Position numbers and translations under genes: made by a program. Below, one piece after another: positions 63,186 through 64,000 of a stretch of 64,000 bases of DNA. The stretch spans positions 21,755-85,754 of the forward strand of contig WHUZ01000145.1 of assembly GCA_015179045.1 (NCBI GenBank), written 5' to 3'. Numbering within the stretch: position 1 is the stretch's first letter; each line of letters begins with the position of its first letter. A model generated the notes under the pieces. That model was given only the letters and a program-made list of their open reading frames with translations, did no database searches and was not told where the DNA came from. The stretch is from Kalaharituber pfeilii (Eukaryota > Ascomycota > Pezizomycetes > Pezizales > Pezizaceae).

Positions 63186-63465
63186 AGTAGCCTTTTCAGT
63201 AGCCTGTTTAGCATACATTTCAATACTCATTTCAGCAGCCATTTTAGCATCCTTTTCAGTATTTATTTCATCGATAGCCATTTCGGCTGCCATTTCAGCA
63301 GCCTTTTCAGCACACATTTCAGTAGTCATTTCAGCTGCTATTTCGGTAGCCATTTCAGCTACCAGTTTAGCAGCCTTTTCAGCATATATTTTAGCTGCTA
63401 TTTCGACTGCCATTTCGACTGCTATTTTAGCTGCTATTTTCGCAGCCATTGCAGCAGTCTTTTTA
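63186..63465. repeat. Second AGCCATTTC-type array
   Basis: Units cagcagccatttt, cagcagccttttcagca etc., closely resembling 20470-20745. The minus-strand ORF MAAKIAAKIAVEM is repeat translation. Confidence 0.82.
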
Positions 63466-63493
63466 GCTAGGGCTTACTGCACATCTGTCAAGT

Positions 63494-63585
63494 AAGGAGC
63501 CAGCCCCTGCTCTGCCATGGCGAATAGCTACAAGTGGGGTCACATGAAAAAAAAAAAAAAAAAAAAAAAAAAAGGAGCCAGCCCC
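63494..63585 (+). mobile_element. Micro-retroposon S4
   Basis: Body tgctctgccatggcgaatag, then ctacaagtggggtcacatg, with ~25 A. The 14-bp duplication aaggagccagcccc is at 63494-63507 and 63572-63585. Confidence 0.9.
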
Positions 63586-63628
63586 AGTTTGCCAAGGCCA
63601 AGTGAAATAGTACTTGTATCGGTCGCTA

Positions 63629-64000
63629 TTAGATAGAAAAATAAGTATTTGGACAGGGGACAAATACATATTTATACACCATACAGTATTCAGCAGGAAC
63701 TAGCATATTTTCATATGCTTGGCTGGTAATAGCTATAAGACAGTCCCAATTTCATGATAGGGTATCCAAATTGATTATGTAAGAAAGTATTTGGACAGCT
63801 GATATGATAAAATTTAGACAGCTGACATAATGAATTTGGACTTTTACACCCTATTCTTTACTGCCAAGTATACGAAAATATGCTAGTTTTCGCCAAATAC
63901 TCTATAGCGCATGACAGAAAAATAAGTATTTGGACAGGAGATAAATGCATATTATGCGCTATGTGGTATTTGGCATATTTTGGTATGCTTGGTGGTAAAA
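63629..64000. mobile_element. MITE M1 copy joined to a second M1 terminus
   Basis: Starts after TA (63627-63628) with ttagatagaaaaataagtat and runs through the central motifs. At 63911 a new terminus, gacagaaaaataagtatttg, starts before the first copy is complete, indicating nesting or recombination. The window ends inside it. Confidence 0.7.

Noticed and set aside
1..64000. CRISPR array or bacterial operon
   Set aside because: Tandem repeats lack unique spacers of uniform size; introns, poly(A) retroposons and LTR elements show a eukaryotic genome.

Overview
The window is a transposon-dense, gene-poor stretch of a filamentous fungal genome, most likely an ascomycete. The signs are two chromovirus-type or related Ty3/Gypsy elements, several Tad1-like LINEs with RNase H, small TA-flanked MITEs, short GT-AG introns with a CTAAC branch point, and minisatellites. 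I see no rRNA, tRNA, CRISPR or housekeeping gene. The species cannot be fixed from the sequence.

Layout. 1-2046: minisatellites, a LINE 3' end and a half MITE. 2047-9719: Gypsy-1 (+), a chromodomain element with a putative self-primer. An 80-bp poly(A) retroposon sits in its integrase and a 1.4-kb ORF2-less LINE derivative sits in its 3' LTR. 9725-11413: a patchwork of MITE, micro-retroposons, satellites and another ORF2-less LINE. 11414-20469: Gypsy-2 (-), with apparently identical LTRs, open gag/pro/pol and an extra 3' ORF, inserted in an AGCCATTTC-type repeat array. 20470-24500: arrays, tandem repeats and an LTR-like repeat carrying a LINE tail. 24520-29346: two convergent genes. One has a large N-terminal region and a 2-oxoglutarate/Fe(II) dioxygenase fold (one internal stop, one frameshift). 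The other is an apparently intact two-exon gene with a TET/JBP-like dioxygenase motif set. 30134-30618: a pogo-like MITE. 30959-36063: a near full-length but broken Tad1-like LINE (-). 36064-38350: an N-terminal module also found in front of the dioxygenase gene. 38350-58000: AT-rich, decayed sequence holding two unrecognised spliced pseudogenes, MITEs and LINE relics. 58000-61470: an inverted copy of the 36-38 kb arm, leading into a pseudogene of the TET/JBP-like gene. 61780-64000: LTR-like repeat, a fourth N-module copy, a repeat array and MITEs.

The most interesting aspect is modular. One promoter/first-exon module occurs four times, joined in different copies to a LINE ORF1 or to a TET/JBP-like dioxygenase. 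A second dioxygenase gene lies convergently beside the intact copy, and a decayed relative of its N-terminus lies beside the broken copy. A family of about 40-bp poly(A) retroposons with perfect 13-15-bp target duplications marks recent LINE-type retrotransposition. All homology statements come from reading within the window; no database search was run.
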